A stretch of 64,000 nucleotides of DNA from Streptomyces cellostaticus. GTDB taxonomy: Bacteria > Actinomycetota > Actinomycetes > Streptomycetales > Streptomycetaceae. Under the pieces are notes generated by a model. It worked only from the letters and a program-made list of their open reading frames with translations. It was not told the origin of the DNA and did no database searches. This document shows, in pieces, positions 15,083-23,987 of the stretch (positions within the stretch are counted from its first letter, which is position 1; each line of letters opens with the position of its first letter). A program made the translations under genes and the position numbers. Location: positions 585,266 through 649,265 of the forward strand of contig NZ_KQ948016.1 in the NCBI RefSeq assembly GCF_001513965.1, read 5' to 3'.

Positions 15083-15938
15083 TTCGGTAATCCTCTGCCG
15101 CTGACTTGATCATGGCCAGGGACGCCTTTGGCGATAGCGCGACGGCCCTGAGCTGATCGTACGACCTGCGGTACTCCCCCACGAGGGCCGGATCGTCGAT
15201 GGTGTCACCGCTGTGCAGCGACTCCGTGTAGAACAACGGTGGGGCATCAGGGAAGGTCATGATCTTCGCTGTGCCGGTCATGAACGGATGCGTGCCGCAC
15301 TTCCGCAGCAGAAGCTGCGGAGTGATCCGGCGGCGCTCCGTCAACTCCACGATTCGCTCGAGCTGTTCTGCCATTTCCTGCGGAGGCAGGATCGGGTCGG
15401 TGATCAGCAACTCGTGCAGGATCACCCAGTACTCCGGTGTGTGGTGATCCCTCTCGAAGAGCTGGGCGCGCGCCATCCTGGCGCTGACCTTCTCCTCCGC
15501 CTCGTCATCGAGAGACAGCGGGTGAGTCGCCAGGACCACCGCCCGTGCGTAGGCGGGAGTTTGGAGCAGCCCCGGGAAGAGGCTGGGGCACCACTCCTCG
15601 ATGGCCCTGGCATGCTTCTCCGCCTCCAGGACCTGCTCGAAGTACCGGGCATGCCCAGCCCTCCGCGCATTCCGCACATCCTCGCACCGCCGCTCGAAGA
15701 ACCCGTCCGTCTCCAGCACCCGATCCGCATGCCGGGCCAGATCGAGCGGCATCCTCCGCTCCCCGTGCTCGATGTCGCTCAGATACGACTTGCCGTAGAA
15801 GCTGCCCTCGAGGAACGCCTCCAACGACAACCCCGCCGCCTCCCTCTTCCACCGCAACTCCTTGCCGTAGAAGGTCGGGACGCTCATCGAGCCGTCGATG
15901 TCCTTACGCCGTACCACGCGCTCACCGCCGTAACTCAC
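15054..15938 (-). CDS. XRE-family regulator with DUF5753 domain (WhiJ-like)
   Basis: About 294 residues. The N-terminal helix-turn-helix reads FYGKELRWKREAAGLSLEAF and KSYLSDIEHGERRMP. The DUF5753 part has CPSLFPGLLQTPAYARAV, VSARMARAQLF, HELLITDPILPPQEMAEQLE and TESLHSGDTIDDP. The GTG at 15938 is one of several possible starts (others at 16004 and 15917); the SD evidence is weak. Members form sporulation or antibiotic regulatory switches together with DUF397 partners. Ligand unknown. Confidence 0.88.
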   Translation of the reverse strand: MSYGGERVVRRKDIDGSMSVPTFYGKELRWKREAAGLSLEAFLEGSFYGKSYLSDIEHGERRMPLDLARHADRVLETDGFFERRCEDVRNARRAGHARYFEQVLEAEKHARAIEEWCPSLFPGLLQTPAYARAVVLATHPLSLDDEAEEKVSARMARAQLFERDHHTPEYWVILHELLITDPILPPQEMAEQLERIVELTERRRITPQLLLRKCGTHPFMTGTAKIMTFPDAPPLFYTESLHSGDTIDDPALVGEYRRSYDQLRAVALSPKASLAMIKSAAEDYRNGKQPDRLE

Positions 15939-16056
15939 CGTGCCGTTTCCGTCGTTCGCGCCGTGGACGCGAAACGTCTTCCACGGTAGCGAGCCGGACG
16001 ACACTCTGTGAGGCCTTCATCACACACCGCACAGAAGGCTGCCCGACCAGGTCGGC

Positions 16057-17277
16057 TCAGTGGTGCAACGTGCCGGACTGTTCGGGCACGTGGGTCGCGA
16101 CCACCCGCGCCACCGGAGCGACCTCCCGGCGCCGGTCCACCGCATACGCCACACCCGCCACCGCCAGGCCCAGCACCGCCAGCCCCGCTCCGGCCACCGC
16201 GGGCGACGCGACCCCGAAGCCCGCCGCCAGGGCCAGGCCGCCGATCCAGGCGCCGCCGGCGTTCGCCAGGTTGAAGGCCGCCTGGTTGGCGGAGGAGGCC
16301 AAGGAGGGGGCCGCGGCGGCCTTCTCCATGACCATCAGCTGGAGCGGGGAGCCGGTGACGAACGCCGCCATGCCGAGCAGGGCCACCGCGAGGGCGGCGC
16401 TCCACTCGGCGCGCATCAGCACCGGGAACAGCAGCAGTACGGCCGCCAGCGAGGCCAGGCCGCCGAAGAGGGTGCCGCGCAGCGCGTGGTCCGCCAGCCG
16501 TCCGCCCAGCAGGTTGCCCGCGGTCGCGCCGACGCCGAACAGGGCGAGCAGCAGCGTCACACTGGACTCGGCGAAACCGGCGGAGTCGGTCAGCATCGGG
16601 GTGACGTAGCTGTAGGCGGCGAAGAGGGCGCCGAAGCCCGCCACCGTCGTCCCGAGGGCCAGCCACACCGGCAGCGACCGCAGTGCGGCCAGCTCGCCGC
16701 GCAGGCCCCTCGCGGGGGCGTGGGCGTGGGCGTGGTCGTGCGGGATCAACAGCGCGAGCGCGGCGATCGCGGCGACGCCGATCGCGCTCACGCCGAGGAA
16801 GGTCGCCCGCCAGCCCAGGTGCTGGCCCATCAGCGTGGCGACCGGGACGCCCACGACGTTGGCGACGGTCAGACCGAGGAACATCAGGGACACGGAACGG
16901 GCCTTGCGCTCCGGCGCGACCAGGTTCGTGGCGACGACCGCGCCCACGCCGAAGAAGGCGCCGTGCGGCAGGCCGCTGAGGAAGCGGGCGGCGAGCAGCG
17001 AGTCGTAGCCGGGGGCGAGCGCGGAGAGTGCGTTGCCCGCGACGAACAGGGCCATGAGGGCCATCAGGACCTTGCGGCGGGACATCCGCGCGGTCACGGC
17101 GGCCAGCAGCGGGGCGCCGATGACGACGCCCAGCGCGTACGCCGAGACCAGGTGCCCGGTGGTGGGGAGGGAGATGTGCAGGTCGTCCGCGACGTCGGGC
17201 AACAGGCCCATCATCACGAACTCGGTCGTACCGATACCGAAAGCGCCGACGGCCAGGGCGAGCAGGGCCAGGGGCAT
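16057..17277 (-). CDS. MFS drug-efflux type transporter (DHA1)
   Basis: A 406-residue, 12-helix transporter. MPLALLALAVGAFGIGTTEFVMMGLLPDVA is the start typical of AraJ/CmlA-like DHA1 exporters; motif A-like RMSRRKVLMAL and the mid-protein HDHAHAHAPARG loop (between the two halves) are visible. Predicted to expel small hydrophobic compounds; substrate unknown. An inverted repeat upstream (17309-17339) suggests repressor control, although no regulator gene is adjacent. Confidence 0.85.
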   Translation of the reverse strand: MPLALLALAVGAFGIGTTEFVMMGLLPDVADDLHISLPTTGHLVSAYALGVVIGAPLLAAVTARMSRRKVLMALMALFVAGNALSALAPGYDSLLAARFLSGLPHGAFFGVGAVVATNLVAPERKARSVSLMFLGLTVANVVGVPVATLMGQHLGWRATFLGVSAIGVAAIAALALLIPHDHAHAHAPARGLRGELAALRSLPVWLALGTTVAGFGALFAAYSYVTPMLTDSAGFAESSVTLLLALFGVGATAGNLLGGRLADHALRGTLFGGLASLAAVLLLFPVLMRAEWSAALAVALLGMAAFVTGSPLQLMVMEKAAAAPSLASSANQAAFNLANAGGAWIGGLALAAGFGVASPAVAGAGLAVLGLAVAGVAYAVDRRREVAPVARVVATHVPEQSGTLHH

Positions 17278-17308
17278 GAAGGGCCTGTGCCTTTCAGGGG
17301 AGAGGGAG

Positions 17309-17339
17309 GTTCCGTCCAGTTTATGTTCAGCCACGGAAC
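17309..17339 (-). promoter_or_regulatory. Inverted repeat upstream of the MFS gene
   Basis: GTTCCGT (17309-17315) and ACGGAAC (17333-17339) are perfect inverted arms with a 17-bp spacer, 32 bp before the MFS start. GGTTCCGT also occurs in the DHA2 exporter operator near 20930, so one repressor might touch both; that link is speculation. Confidence 0.35.
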
Positions 17340-17369
17340 AAAGCCTCTCGGGCCCGGTATTCCAGCCGG

Positions 17370-18419
17370 TTACGAGGACGTGTCCAGCGTCACACGGGCA
17401 GCCACCGGAAGGTGGTCGCTGTTCGTGCGCGGCAGGGTCCAGGAACTCTTCGGCTCGACGCCCTTCACCATGATCTGGTCGATCCGCGCCATCGGGAACG
17501 ACGCCGGCCAGCTGAACCCGAAGCCGCTGCCCGCCGCGCCCTGCGTGGAGCGCAGCTGCGAGGTGACGGCGTTGAGCGAGCGGTCGTTCATCGTGCCGTT
17601 CAGATCGCCGAGCAGCACGACCCGCTTCAGCGTCTCGTCGGCGATCGCCTCGCCGAGCGCGTCGGCACTCTTGTCCCGCTGCCGGGCGGTGAATCCGGCC
17701 TCCACCTTCACCCGGACCGAGGGCATATGGGCGACGTAGACCGCGAGCGGGCCCTTGGGGGTCGCCACGGTCGCGCGCATCGCGCGCTCCCAGCCGAGCT
17801 TGATGTCGACGGCCTTGACGTCGCTCATCGGGTACTTGCTCCACAGGCCGACCGTGCCGACCACCGCGTGGTACCGGTACGTCGACGCGAGCGCCTGCTC
17901 GTACACCGGGACGGCGGACGCGGGCAGTTCCTCCAGGGCCAGCAGGTCCGCGCCGGAGGAGGCGACGTCCCGGGCGGTCGCGGACGGATCGGGGTTGTCG
18001 GCGTTGACGTTGTGGGTGGCCACCATGAGGTCGCCGCCGCCGGCCGTCTTGTCGGTGAGCAGCCCGCCGAAGAGGTTCAGCCACACGATGGCCGGCAGGA
18101 GGACAGCGATCAGAGCGGTGGCCGACTTACGGATCAGGCCGAAGACCAGCAGCACCGGGATGAGCAGGCCCAGCCAGGGCAGGAACGTCTCTGTGAGACT
18201 GCCGAGGTTGCCGACCGTGTTGGGCACCCGCGAGTGCATGAGCATCACCAGGGCCAGCAGCAGCGCGAGCACGGCGAGGACGATGCCCCGGCGCCAGATG
18301 CGCGGATCGCCGCGCCAGCCGGCCAGCAGGCGACGCATCAGGCGCCGAAGCCGGGATCCCGGTCGCTCGGGCCCCGAGCCGCCGTTGTCCGTCTCCGTCA
18401 TGTACGCCTGCTGCGCCAT
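17370..18419 (-). CDS. Membrane endonuclease/exonuclease/phosphatase family protein
   Basis: A 349-residue protein. About 55 residues of Arg-rich cytoplasmic tail precede three hydrophobic segments (residues about 45-125), followed by an external EEP domain. Key blocks: ATHNVNADNPD (metal Asn), LLALEELP (Glu), VGLWSKYPMSD, AHMPSVR, VLLGDLNGTMND (catalytic Asp/Asn) and TNSDHLPV (Asp-His). The fold hydrolyses phosphodiesters; in this membrane-anchored subgroup the substrate is unknown and may be a lipid or nucleic acid. ATG 18419 has GAGG upstream; ATG 18401 is an alternative. Confidence 0.85.
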   Translation of the reverse strand: MAQQAYMTETDNGGSGPERPGSRLRRLMRRLLAGWRGDPRIWRRGIVLAVLALLLALVMLMHSRVPNTVGNLGSLTETFLPWLGLLIPVLLVFGLIRKSATALIAVLLPAIVWLNLFGGLLTDKTAGGGDLMVATHNVNADNPDPSATARDVASSGADLLALEELPASAVPVYEQALASTYRYHAVVGTVGLWSKYPMSDVKAVDIKLGWERAMRATVATPKGPLAVYVAHMPSVRVKVEAGFTARQRDKSADALGEAIADETLKRVVLLGDLNGTMNDRSLNAVTSQLRSTQGAAGSGFGFSWPASFPMARIDQIMVKGVEPKSSWTLPRTNSDHLPVAARVTLDTSS

Positions 18420-18603
18420 ACCGTCTGCCTCACTGCCTGCCGTGCACACACCGTCGTCCCCCCGTGCTCTTCCGACCCTAGGGGATGATCGGCTCCGATC
18501 CCGCCGTCCCATGACGGCCGTACGGAAGACGAGGACGAACGAGGCGGGGCTGGGGGTTCCGGTTACCCCCCGAACGGGCGCGGTCTGTGACGAAACGCGC
18601 ACA

Positions 18604-19239
18604 TTAGTGCGACGAGGATGTCGAGCTGACGGGTCGTAGGCCTTCCAGGACCGTGTCGACGATCTCCTCGGAGAGACCTTCGGGCAGGTCGGCGTCGGGG
18701 CGCATGACGGAACGGACGAGCATGGGGCCGACGAACATGTCGTTGGCCAGCTCCAGGTCGACGTCGGCACGCAGTTCACCGTTCAACTGCCCTCGGCGCA
18801 GCACGTCGAGGCCGAGGTTGCGCCGGGGCACTATGACGTTCGCGTGGTACGCCGCCCAGATCCTGGGGCTGCTCTTCATCTGGGCGTGCACGTTGTGCAG
18901 GATCACCGAGGAACGGCTGACCAGGCCGCGCCGGCGCAGGGATTCGAGCAGCACGACGAGGTCGTCGCGCATGGACGTGCCGGGGAGTTCGGGGTCGGGG
19001 GGCTCCGCGGCGCGCAGGACGTCGACGAAGAGCTCCTCCTTGCCGCTCCAGCGGCGGTAGATGGTGGCCTTGCCGACCCCGGCCGTGCGCGCGACGCGCT
19101 CGATGGAGAGTTCGGCAAGGGGTACGCCGTCCTCCAGGAGCTTCATCACGCCCTCCACGATGGCGCGTTCCACGGCCTCACTGCGCGGGCGGCCCCTGAC
19201 GGGCCCGTCCGGCCGCGGCCGGCTCTCGGCAAGGCTCAC
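18604..19239 (-). CDS. TetR-family regulator
   Basis: 211 residues from GTG 19239, with AAAGGA before it. The HTH is LSIERVARTAGVGKATIYRRWSGKEELFVD. The remainder is a helical ligand domain (RAAEPPDPELPG, VLRRGQLNGELRADVDLELA). It lies 74 bp downstream of the DHA2 exporter gene in the same direction, so it probably controls that exporter, with its operator upstream of it at 20925-20943. Confidence 0.9.
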   Translation of the reverse strand: MSLAESRPRPDGPVRGRPRSEAVERAIVEGVMKLLEDGVPLAELSIERVARTAGVGKATIYRRWSGKEELFVDVLRAAEPPDPELPGTSMRDDLVVLLESLRRRGLVSRSSVILHNVHAQMKSSPRIWAAYHANVIVPRRNLGLDVLRRGQLNGELRADVDLELANDMFVGPMLVRSVMRPDADLPEGLSEEIVDTVLEGLRPVSSTSSSH

Positions 19240-19313
19240 TCGTCCGTCCTTTCGCTGTACTGCGGGAATTCTCCCGCAGTTGCCTCCTTCCCCCGTGGAC
19301 CCACTGACTCCGG

Positions 19314-20900
19314 TCAGTCCGCGGCTGCGACCAATTCCTGCTCCTTCTTGTCTTCCTGACCCACCGGCGGCCTGCCCGGCAGGAACAGGGCCACCACCAC
19401 GGCGCCGATCAGTGCGACGCCCGTACCGCACAGGGCGGTGATGTGCATGGCGTGCAGGAAGGCGTCGTCGGCGGGGGTGACGAGCCCCTTGCCCTGCGGG
19501 CCGAGCTTCTCGGCGATGCCGAGGGTGGCCTCGATGGACTCGCCGGCCGTGTCCCTGAGGCCGGGCGGCAGCAGGCCGAGCTTGCCCTCGATGCCGTTGC
19601 GGTACGAGGTGGAGAGCACCGAACCGAGGACGGCGATGCCGAGGGCGCCACCGACCTGGCGGAAGGTGTTGCTGAGCGCGGAGGCGGAACCGGCCTTCTC
19701 GCGCGGCAGGGCCTGCATGATGACGACGGAGGTCGGCGTCATGATGTGCGCCATTCCGGTGCCCATGAGGAAGAAGACGATCTCCAGCAGCCAGATCGGC
19801 GTGTCGGCCTCGAAAGTGGCGAACGCGGCCAGCGTCGCCGCGATCAGCACCAGGCCCGCGGTGGTCGTGGCCTTGTTGCCGAACCGCTCCACCACCAGCC
19901 GGGCACGCGGCGCGAAGATCATCTGTGCGGCGGCCAGCGGCAGCATCATCACGCCGGACTGGAGTGGCGAGTAGCCGCGCACGCTCTGCATGTAGAAGAC
20001 CGAGAAGAACGTCACGCCCATCAGCGCGAAGAAGACGAGCGCGATGGCGGCCATGGCGGCCGAGAAGACCTTGTTCTTGAAGTAGGTCACGTCCAGGGAC
20101 GGGTGGTCGCTGCGCTTCTCGTAGACGACGAAGCCGGCGAGGACGACGAGACCGGCGGCGATGGTCGCCAGCACCTTGACGTCGGTGAAGTCGGCCAGCT
20201 CGCCGCCCTTGATGATGCCGTAGACCAGCAGGACCAGGCCGACGACGGACAGGACGACGCCGACGGGGTCGAGACGGCCCGGCCTGGGGTCGCGCGAGTC
20301 GGGCACCAGCCACATCATCAGGGCGAGCGCGATGATCACGATCGGTACGTTGATCAGGAAGACCGAGCCCCACCAGAAGTGGGCGAGGAGCGCGCCGCCG
20401 GTGATCGGGCCGATGGCGATGGCGAGGCCGACGCCGCCGGCCCAGATGCCGATGGCCTTGGGCTGCTCCTCGCGCTCGAAGACGTTCATCAGCACGGCGA
20501 GGGTGGCGGGCATCACGAAGGCGGCACCGAGGGCCATCAGGGCGCGGTAGGCGATCAGCTGGTCCGGGGAGCCGGACTCGGCGGCGAGGGCCGAGCCGAT
20601 GCCGAACACCACGATGCCGCCGAGCAGGACCTTCTTGCGGCCGAGGCGGTCGCCGACGAGGCCGGCGGTGAACAGCAGGCCGGCGAAGACGAGGGTGTAG
20701 GCGTTGATCGCCCACTCGATCTGGCTCTGGGTGGCGCCGAGGCCGGTGGGTGCCGGGGTGGAGATGGTCTTGATGGCGACGTTCAGGATCGAGTTGTCGA
20801 GCACCACGATGAGCAGGCTCAGCATCAGCACGCCGAGGATCGCCCAGCGGCGCCGGTGTACGGCTTCCGGTATCCGGGAGGCAGGGACGGAAGGTGTCAT
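19314..20900 (-). CDS. DHA2 (EmrB/QacA) multidrug MFS transporter
   Basis: A 528-residue, 14-helix exporter. [16 protein letters not shown] is the DHA2 motif D1 (LDxTxxNVALP type), [16 protein letters not shown] is motif A, and [23 protein letters not shown] is motif C. A polar tail ([15 protein letters not shown]) ends it. It uses the proton gradient to expel lipophilic drugs. It shares a transcript with the downstream TetR gene, a common feedback layout. Confidence 0.92.
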   Translation of the reverse strand: MTPSVPASRIPEAVHRRRWAILGVLMLSLLIVVLDNSILNVAIKTISTPAPTGLGATQSQIEWAINAYTLVFAGLLFTAGLVGDRLGRKKVLLGGIVVFGIGSALAAESGSPDQLIAYRALMALGAAFVMPATLAVLMNVFEREEQPKAIGIWAGGVGLAIAIGPITGGALLAHFWWGSVFLINVPIVIIALALMMWLVPDSRDPRPGRLDPVGVVLSVVGLVLLVYGIIKGGELADFTDVKVLATIAAGLVVLAGFVVYEKRSDHPSLDVTYFKNKVFSAAMAAIALVFFALMGVTFFSVFYMQSVRGYSPLQSGVMMLPLAAAQMIFAPRARLVVERFGNKATTTAGLVLIAATLAAFATFEADTPIWLLEIVFFLMGTGMAHIMTPTSVVIMQALPREKAGSASALSNTFRQVGGALGIAVLGSVLSTSYRNGIEGKLGLLPPGLRDTAGESIEATLGIAEKLGPQGKGLVTPADDAFLHAMHITALCGTGVALIGAVVVALFLPGRPPVGQEDKKEQELVAAAD

Positions 20901-20924
20901 GCGTTCGAGACTACGGTCATTTCA

Positions 20925-20943
20925 ATACGGAACCGTCTCGTAT
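20925..20943 (-). promoter_or_regulatory. Putative TetR operator of the exporter operon
   Basis: ATACG-GAACCGTCT-CGTAT is a 19-bp site with perfect 5-bp arms, 25 bp before the DHA2 start. A wider dyad GAGAC...GTCTC (20906-20939) surrounds it. The adjacent AT-rich sequence (TAATTC) suits a promoter. Binding by the downstream TetR is inference. Confidence 0.45.
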
Positions 20944-21095
20944 CTAATTCTTTTGCCGAGGCCTTACACAGCGGGCCGACAGCTCCGCGGGGATCACAGG
21001 GGGGTCCCCTGGCCCTGGCTGGCACGAGGTGCCACCATGGAGACGATCCGGGGACGCCGTCAGGGCGCCTCGAGATGACTGAAGGAGCCGTTGCC

Positions 21096-21962
21096 ATGAC
21101 GCAGCTTTCGGCTGCCCAGAACAAGCCTTCCGACGGCAGCAAGGCGCTGTACGGAGGGAAGGGCACCCGCCGCATCACGGTCCGCGACCTCGCCCTCGCC
21201 AAGGAGCGCGGCGAGAAGTGGCCCATGCTCACCGCCTACGACGCGATGACCGCGTCCGTCTTCGACGAGGCCGGGATCCCGGTGATCCTGGTCGGCGACT
21301 CGGCGGGCAACTGCCACCTCGGGTACGAGACGACCGTGCCCGTCACCCTCGACGAGATGACCATGCTGTCCGCGGCCGTCGTACGCGGCACGCAGCGTTC
21401 CCTGATCGTCGGCGACCTGCCCTTCGGCTCCTACCAGGAGGGTCCGGTGCAGGCGCTGCGCTCGGCGACCCGGCTGGTGAAGGAGGCCGGGGTCGGCGCG
21501 GTCAAGCTGGAGGGCGGCGAGCGCTCGCACGAGCAGATCCGGCTGCTGGTGGAGTCCGGTATCCCGGTGATGGCCCACATCGGGCTGACCCCGCAGTCCG
21601 TCAACGCGATGGGCTACCGCGTGCAGGGGCGCGGCGAGGAGGCGGCTCAGCAGCTGCTGCGGGACGCGAAGGCGGTGCAGGACGCGGGGGCGTTCGCGGT
21701 CGTGCTGGAGCTGGTTCCCGCGGAGCTTGCCGCCGAGGTGACCCGGGTGCTGCACATTCCGACCGTCGGCATCGGTGCCGGGCCGGAAACGGACGCGCAG
21801 GTCCTGGTGTGGACCGACATGCTCGGGCTGACCTCCGGTCGGATGCCGAAGTTCGTCAAGAAGTACGCGAACCTGCGTGAGGTCATGGGGAACGCCGTGA
21901 AGGAGTTCGCGGAGGATGTCGTCGGCGGGACGTTCCCGCTGGAGGAGCACTCCGTCCACTAG
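21096..21962 (+). CDS. panB: 3-methyl-2-oxobutanoate hydroxymethyltransferase
   Basis: A 288-residue TIM-barrel enzyme of pantothenate (CoA) synthesis. It transfers a one-carbon unit from methylene-tetrahydrofolate to 2-oxoisovalerate, giving ketopantoate. Visible: MLTAYDAMTASVFDEAGIPVILVGDSAGN (metal Asp), VGDLPFGSY, VKLEGGERSHEQI, GIPVMAHIGLTPQSVNAMGY, VLELVPAELA (catalytic Glu) and IGIGAGPETDAQVLVWTDMLG-type end. ATG 21096 follows GAAGGAG. Cytosolic; monocistronic with a terminator behind. Confidence 0.96.
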   Translation: MTQLSAAQNKPSDGSKALYGGKGTRRITVRDLALAKERGEKWPMLTAYDAMTASVFDEAGIPVILVGDSAGNCHLGYETTVPVTLDEMTMLSAAVVRGTQRSLIVGDLPFGSYQEGPVQALRSATRLVKEAGVGAVKLEGGERSHEQIRLLVESGIPVMAHIGLTPQSVNAMGYRVQGRGEEAAQQLLRDAKAVQDAGAFAVVLELVPAELAAEVTRVLHIPTVGIGAGPETDAQVLVWTDMLGLTSGRMPKFVKKYANLREVMGNAVKEFAEDVVGGTFPLEEHSVH

Positions 21963-21983
21963 GCCATTGCGGAAACACCCGGG

Positions 21984-22015
21984 CAGCCCGTCGACCGTCC
22001 CCCGTCGGCGGGCTG
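21984..22015 (+). terminator. panB terminator
   Basis: CAGCCCGTCGAC and GTCGGCGGGCTG form a 12-bp stem with one G-U pair around an 8-nt loop. It lies 21 bp after the panB stop. Confidence 0.65.
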
Positions 22016-22123
22016 TCCCCGTGTGGGGGCTGATGGCCCTGGGGGCTCCGCCCCCCAGGCTGTCGGCAGGGGTGTCGGTCGCTTGTCGGTCGTTTGTCGG
22101 CAGACACTGGCACTGTCTTCCGC

Positions 22124-23152
22124 ATGACGCGAATCGATGACAACCCCGCCGGCGGGCGTTCCGCCGTGACCGTACGGGGACTGGTCAAGCACTACGGCGA
22201 GACCAAGGCGCTGGACGGTGTCGACCTGGATGTGCGGGTGGGCACCGTGATGGGGGTGCTCGGGCCGAACGGCGCCGGCAAGACCACCCTGGTACGGATC
22301 CTGTCCACCCTGCTCGCCCCGGACGCCGGGCAGGCCACCGTGGCCGGGTACGACGTCGTGCGGCAGCCCCGGCAGCTGCGCCGGGTGATCGGGCTCACCG
22401 GGCAGTACGCCTCGGTGGACGAGAAGCTGCCCGGCTGGGAGAACCTCTACATGATCGGGCGGCTGCTCGACCTCTCCCGCAAGGACGCCCGCACCCGTGC
22501 CGACGAACTGCTGGAGCGGTTCTCGCTGACGGAGGCCGCCAAGCGCCCGGCGAGCACGTACTCCGGTGGCATGCGGCGCCGGCTCGACCTCGCTGCCTCG
22601 ATGATCGGGCGGCCCGCCGTGCTGTACCTGGACGAGCCGACCACGGGGCTCGATCCGCGTACCCGCAACGAGGTGTGGGACGAGGTCAAGGCGATGGTCG
22701 GGGAGGGGGTCACCGTCCTGCTCACCACCCAGTACATGGAGGAGGCCGAGCAGCTCGCCTCCGAGCTGACCGTCGTGGACCGCGGCAAGGTCATCGCGAA
22801 CGGCGCCATCGAGGAGCTGAAGGCCAAGGTCGGCGGGCGCACACTGCGGGTCCGGCCGGTGGACGCCCTCCAGCTGCAGCCGCTCGCCCAGATGCTCGAC
22901 GAGCTGGGCATCACCGGGCTCGCCACCACCACCGTCGACACCGAGAGCGGCACACTGCTGGTGCCGATCCTCAGCGACGAGCAGCTGACCGCCGTGGTCG
23001 GCGCGGTCACCGCGCGCGGCATCACGATCTCCTCCATCACCACCGAACTGCCCAGCCTGGACGAGGTGTTCCTGTCCCTCACCGGCCACCGTGCCGGTGC
23101 CCCTCAGGACACCACGCCCTCCGAGTCCCGCGAGGAGGTCGTCGCCGTATGA
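22124..23152 (+). CDS. ABC transporter ATP-binding protein (DrrA-like)
   Basis: A 342-residue ATPase of the DrrA family. Walker A GPNGAGKTTL, Q-loop ITGQYASVDEKLPG region, signature YSGGMRRRLDLAASM, Walker B AVLYLDEPTTGLDP, switch His replaced in TTQYMEEAEQL (Gln, as usual for DrrA). The C-terminal about 90 residues form the DrrA-specific domain. ATG 22124 is preferred. The region before it has TGTCGG repeats (22069-22103) of unknown meaning. It powers the permease encoded by the overlapping next gene. Probably exports a lipid or drug. Confidence 0.93.
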   Translation: MTRIDDNPAGGRSAVTVRGLVKHYGETKALDGVDLDVRVGTVMGVLGPNGAGKTTLVRILSTLLAPDAGQATVAGYDVVRQPRQLRRVIGLTGQYASVDEKLPGWENLYMIGRLLDLSRKDARTRADELLERFSLTEAAKRPASTYSGGMRRRLDLAASMIGRPAVLYLDEPTTGLDPRTRNEVWDEVKAMVGEGVTVLLTTQYMEEAEQLASELTVVDRGKVIANGAIEELKAKVGGRTLRVRPVDALQLQPLAQMLDELGITGLATTTVDTESGTLLVPILSDEQLTAVVGAVTARGITISSITTELPSLDEVFLSLTGHRAGAPQDTTPSESREEVVAV

Positions 23153-23976
23153 GCGCCGCCACCGCCACCGTCACCCCCACCACCGGCGCCGACGACGTCC
23201 GTATCCCGCTGCGCGGGCATCTGCGGCACACCGGCGCGCTCATCCGCCGCAACCTGCTGTGGATCCGCCAGGACCCCGAGTCGATGTTCGACGCCCTGCT
23301 GATGCCGGTGGTCTTCACGCTGCTGTTCGTGTACGTCTTCGGCGGCTCGATCGGGCAGGCCCTGGGCGGTGGTCAGGGGAAGTACGTGCAGTACGTCATC
23401 CCCGGCATGATCGCGATGATGAGCATGACGCTCTCCCAGGGCGTCGGCACCGGCTTCAGCCAGGACTTCAGCAGCGGGGTCATGGACCGCTTCCGGTCCC
23501 TGCCGATCGGGCGCGGCTCGGTGCTGTTCGCGAAGATCGCGGTGGAACTGCTCCGGATGCTGTTCGCCACGGCCATCCTGATGGTCGTCGCCGTCCTGGT
23601 CGGCTTCCACATCAGCAGCTGGCCCGGCCTGTTCGCGACCGTGGGTCTGGCCGCGCTGTTCGCCTCCTCGATCATGTGGGTGTTCCTCACCCTCGGTGTC
23701 GTCCTGAAGAGCGCGCAGTCCGTGCAGGCGATGGGCTTCCTGGTGCTGTTCCCGCTCCAGTTCGGCTCGTCGATCTTCGCCCCGCCCAAGTCGATGCCGA
23801 ACTGGCTGCAGCACTTCACCGACTACAACCCGCTGTCCACGCTCGCGGACGCGGCCCGCGGTCTGATGACCGGCGGCCCGGTCGCCCACCCCGTGTGGGT
23901 GACGCTGGGCTGGTCCGTCGCGATCACCGCCGTGATGGCGCCGGTCGCGATCCACAAGTTCCGGACGAAGAGCTGA
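23149..23976 (+). CDS. ABC-2 type permease (DrrB-like)
   Basis: 275 residues, six membrane segments, starting in an ATGA overlap with the ATPase stop. Blocks: RRNLLWIRQDPESMFDALL, YVQYVIPGMIAM, SQDFSSGVMDRFRSLPIGRG (conserved cytoplasmic loop) and FAPPKSMPNWLQHFTDYNPL. With the ATPase it forms a half-type exporter of the daunorubicin-resistance class. Convergent with the AfsR-like gene, stop to stop 11 bp apart. Confidence 0.93.
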   Translation: MSAATATVTPTTGADDVRIPLRGHLRHTGALIRRNLLWIRQDPESMFDALLMPVVFTLLFVYVFGGSIGQALGGGQGKYVQYVIPGMIAMMSMTLSQGVGTGFSQDFSSGVMDRFRSLPIGRGSVLFAKIAVELLRMLFATAILMVVAVLVGFHISSWPGLFATVGLAALFASSIMWVFLTLGVVLKSAQSVQAMGFLVLFPLQFGSSIFAPPKSMPNWLQHFTDYNPLSTLADAARGLMTGGPVAHPVWVTLGWSVAITAVMAPVAIHKFRTKS

Positions 23977-23987
23977 CGTTCGCCGTG

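Noticed and set aside
17278..18084. Single long minus-strand frame joining the MFS gene to upstream sequence
   Set aside because: Upstream part is an antisense-like frame of the EEP gene; the family start is at 17277.
22069..22103. TGTCGG repeats before the ABC gene as an operator array
   Set aside because: Irregular spacing and no dyad; insufficient for a regulatory call.
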